Of a stretch of DNA of 64,000 nucleotides, positions 63,121 through 64,000 are shown piece after piece. The notes beneath the pieces are model-generated. The model was not told the DNA's origin and did not search any database. It was given only the letters and a program-made list of their open reading frames with translations. Both the position numbers and the translations under genes were made by a program. The DNA is from DASUDX01 sp036275365 (GTDB lineage: Bacteria; Pseudomonadota; Gammaproteobacteria; Nevskiales; Nevskiaceae). Position 1 is the first letter of the stretch; each line of letters opens with the position of its first letter. The stretch lies in assembly GCA_036275365.1 (NCBI GenBank), contig DASUDX010000083.1, positions 1 through 64,000 of the forward strand. The letters are read 5' to 3'.

Positions 63121-64000
63121 ATGGAAACGCCCTGGCTGGAACGGCTGCGCAGCCGCCTGTGGGAGGAACGCGAGGCGCTCGGCCGTCACGAGGCGCGGCT
63201 GATCGCCCTCGGCCGTCATCTGTGGGCGCTGGGCCGCGATCTGCTGGCCGGCGAGCTGTCGCTGCGGGCGATGAGCCTGGTCTACACCACCCTGCTCTCG
63301 GTGGTGCCCTTCCTGGCCCTGGGCTTCTCCGTGCTCAAGGCGCTGGGCGTGCACAACTCGCTGGAGCCGCTGCTGCTGGAGCTGCTGCGCCCGCTCGGTG
63401 CGCAGGCGGCGGCGCTCAGCGCCAATGTGATCGGCTTCGTCGAGCGCATCCAGGTCGGGGTGCTCGGCTCGCTGGGCGTGGCCCTGCTGTTCTACACCGC
63501 GATCTCGCTGATCCAGAAGGTGGAGGCGAGCTTCAACCAGATCTGGCGGATCCCCCGGCCACGGCCGCTGGCGCAGCGGGTGGGCGAGTACTTCGGCGTG
63601 CTGATGGTCGGGCCGGTGGTGGTGTTCGCCGCCCTGGGCCTGACCGCGAGCCTGCTCAACAGCGCGGTGATGCTGACCATCGCCAGCTTCGAGCCGCTGG
63701 GCTTTCTGATCTTTCTGCTGACCCGGCTGATCCCCTACGCGCTGATCATCGGCCTGTTCACCTTCCTCTATGCCTACATGCCCAATGCGCGGGTCAGCCT
63801 GCGCGCGGCCGGCTGGGGCGGGCTGTGCGCCGGCCTGCTCTGGCAGAGCTCGAGCCTGCTGTTCGCCTCGTTCGTGGCCGGGGCCACCAACTACAACGCC
63901 ATCTACTCGGGCTTTGCCATCCTGATCTTCCTGCTGATCTGGCTGTATCTGGGCTGGCTGATCCTGCTGATCGGCTGCCAGATCGCCTTCTATGTGCAGC
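63121..64000 (+). CDS. YihY/UPF0761 family membrane protein, N-terminal part
   Basis: A frame that starts at 63121 and is still open at the right edge (293 codons seen). It has six hydrophobic segments and YihY/BrkB family blocks: LSLRAMSLVYTTLLSVVPF near residue 45, then SFNQIWRIPRPR, YAYMPNARVSLRAAGWGG and the aromatic YNAIYSGFAILIFLLIWLY. Members were once named ribonuclease BN by error; their role, possibly envelope maintenance, is unknown. It is divergent from the phasin gene across a 169-base gap containing the motif repeats. Confidence 0.88.
   Translation, partial: METPWLERLRSRLWEEREALGRHEARLIALGRHLWALGRDLLAGELSLRAMSLVYTTLLSVVPFLALGFSVLKALGVHNSLEPLLLELLRPLGAQAAALSANVIGFVERIQVGVLGSLGVALLFYTAISLIQKVEASFNQIWRIPRPRPLAQRVGEYFGVLMVGPVVVFAALGLTASLLNSAVMLTIASFEPLGFLIFLLTRLIPYALIIGLFTFLYAYMPNARVSLRAAGWGGLCAGLLWQSSSLLFASFVAGATNYNAIYSGFAILIFLLIWLYLGWLILLIGCQIAFYVQ

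Overview
The window is one continuous stretch of high-GC bacterial chromosome, almost wholly coding: about 50 genes, no gene-free gap longer than about 210 bases, and no rRNA, tRNA, CRISPR array, insertion sequence or prophage that I can see. Gene content points to an aerobic or facultative gammaproteobacterium: a 13-gene nuoA-N operon with fused nuoCD, the 180-kDa type NAD-glutamate dehydrogenase, purT, lptE, typA, DUF2505, DUF2970 and DUF1329 proteins, and a polyhydroxyalkanoate (PHA) phasin. The order is uncertain; Nevskiales- or Chromatiales-like lineages would fit.

Layout. 1-3450 (minus): a CarH/LitR-like B12-binding MerR regulator, a glutathione S-transferase, an SPFH protein, a 44-residue membrane microprotein, rsmD and the start of coaD; the last four are joined by 4-base start/stop overlaps. 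3639-14292: mgtE, gdhB, a small membrane protein, a response-regulator diguanylate cyclase and mutS. 14246-21079 (minus): hydrolase, DUF2970, DUF2505, DUF1329, fatty-acyl-CoA ligase and M61 protease. 21281-27961: Tat-exported PhoX phosphatase, a secreted DNRLRE-like protein, a PHP-domain lipoprotein and an aspartoacylase-like enzyme. 28097-43147: complex I operon, followed without a break by an EF-hand lipoprotein and purT, then a DUF1800/DUF1501 pair. 47406-52813: a CHASE/PAS hybrid histidine kinase coupled to a response-regulator diguanylate cyclase. 52905-64000: typA, an MltF-like transglycosylase, a thioredoxin-like ferredoxin, DUF481, glcF, lptE, leuS, a small phasin-neighbour gene, a phasin and the start of a YihY-family gene.

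Themes. Packing is extreme: all six convergent gene pairs are separated by 11 bases or less, or overlap by up to 101 bases. All three clear intrinsic terminators sit just upstream of a co-directional gene, too close for a separate promoter, so they look like leaky gene-dosage devices. The most interesting regulatory signals are a repeated TGCRKTGCAACAA motif in the phasin promoter and between the M61 and phoX genes, repeated TGTCTA/TAGACA sites at the B12-regulator gene, and a structured heptanucleotide repeat inside the nuo operon. I found no clearly new defence or mobile system; the candidates for undescribed biology are the SPFH microprotein, the EF-hand lipoprotein tied to complex I, and the terminator-separated gene pairs.
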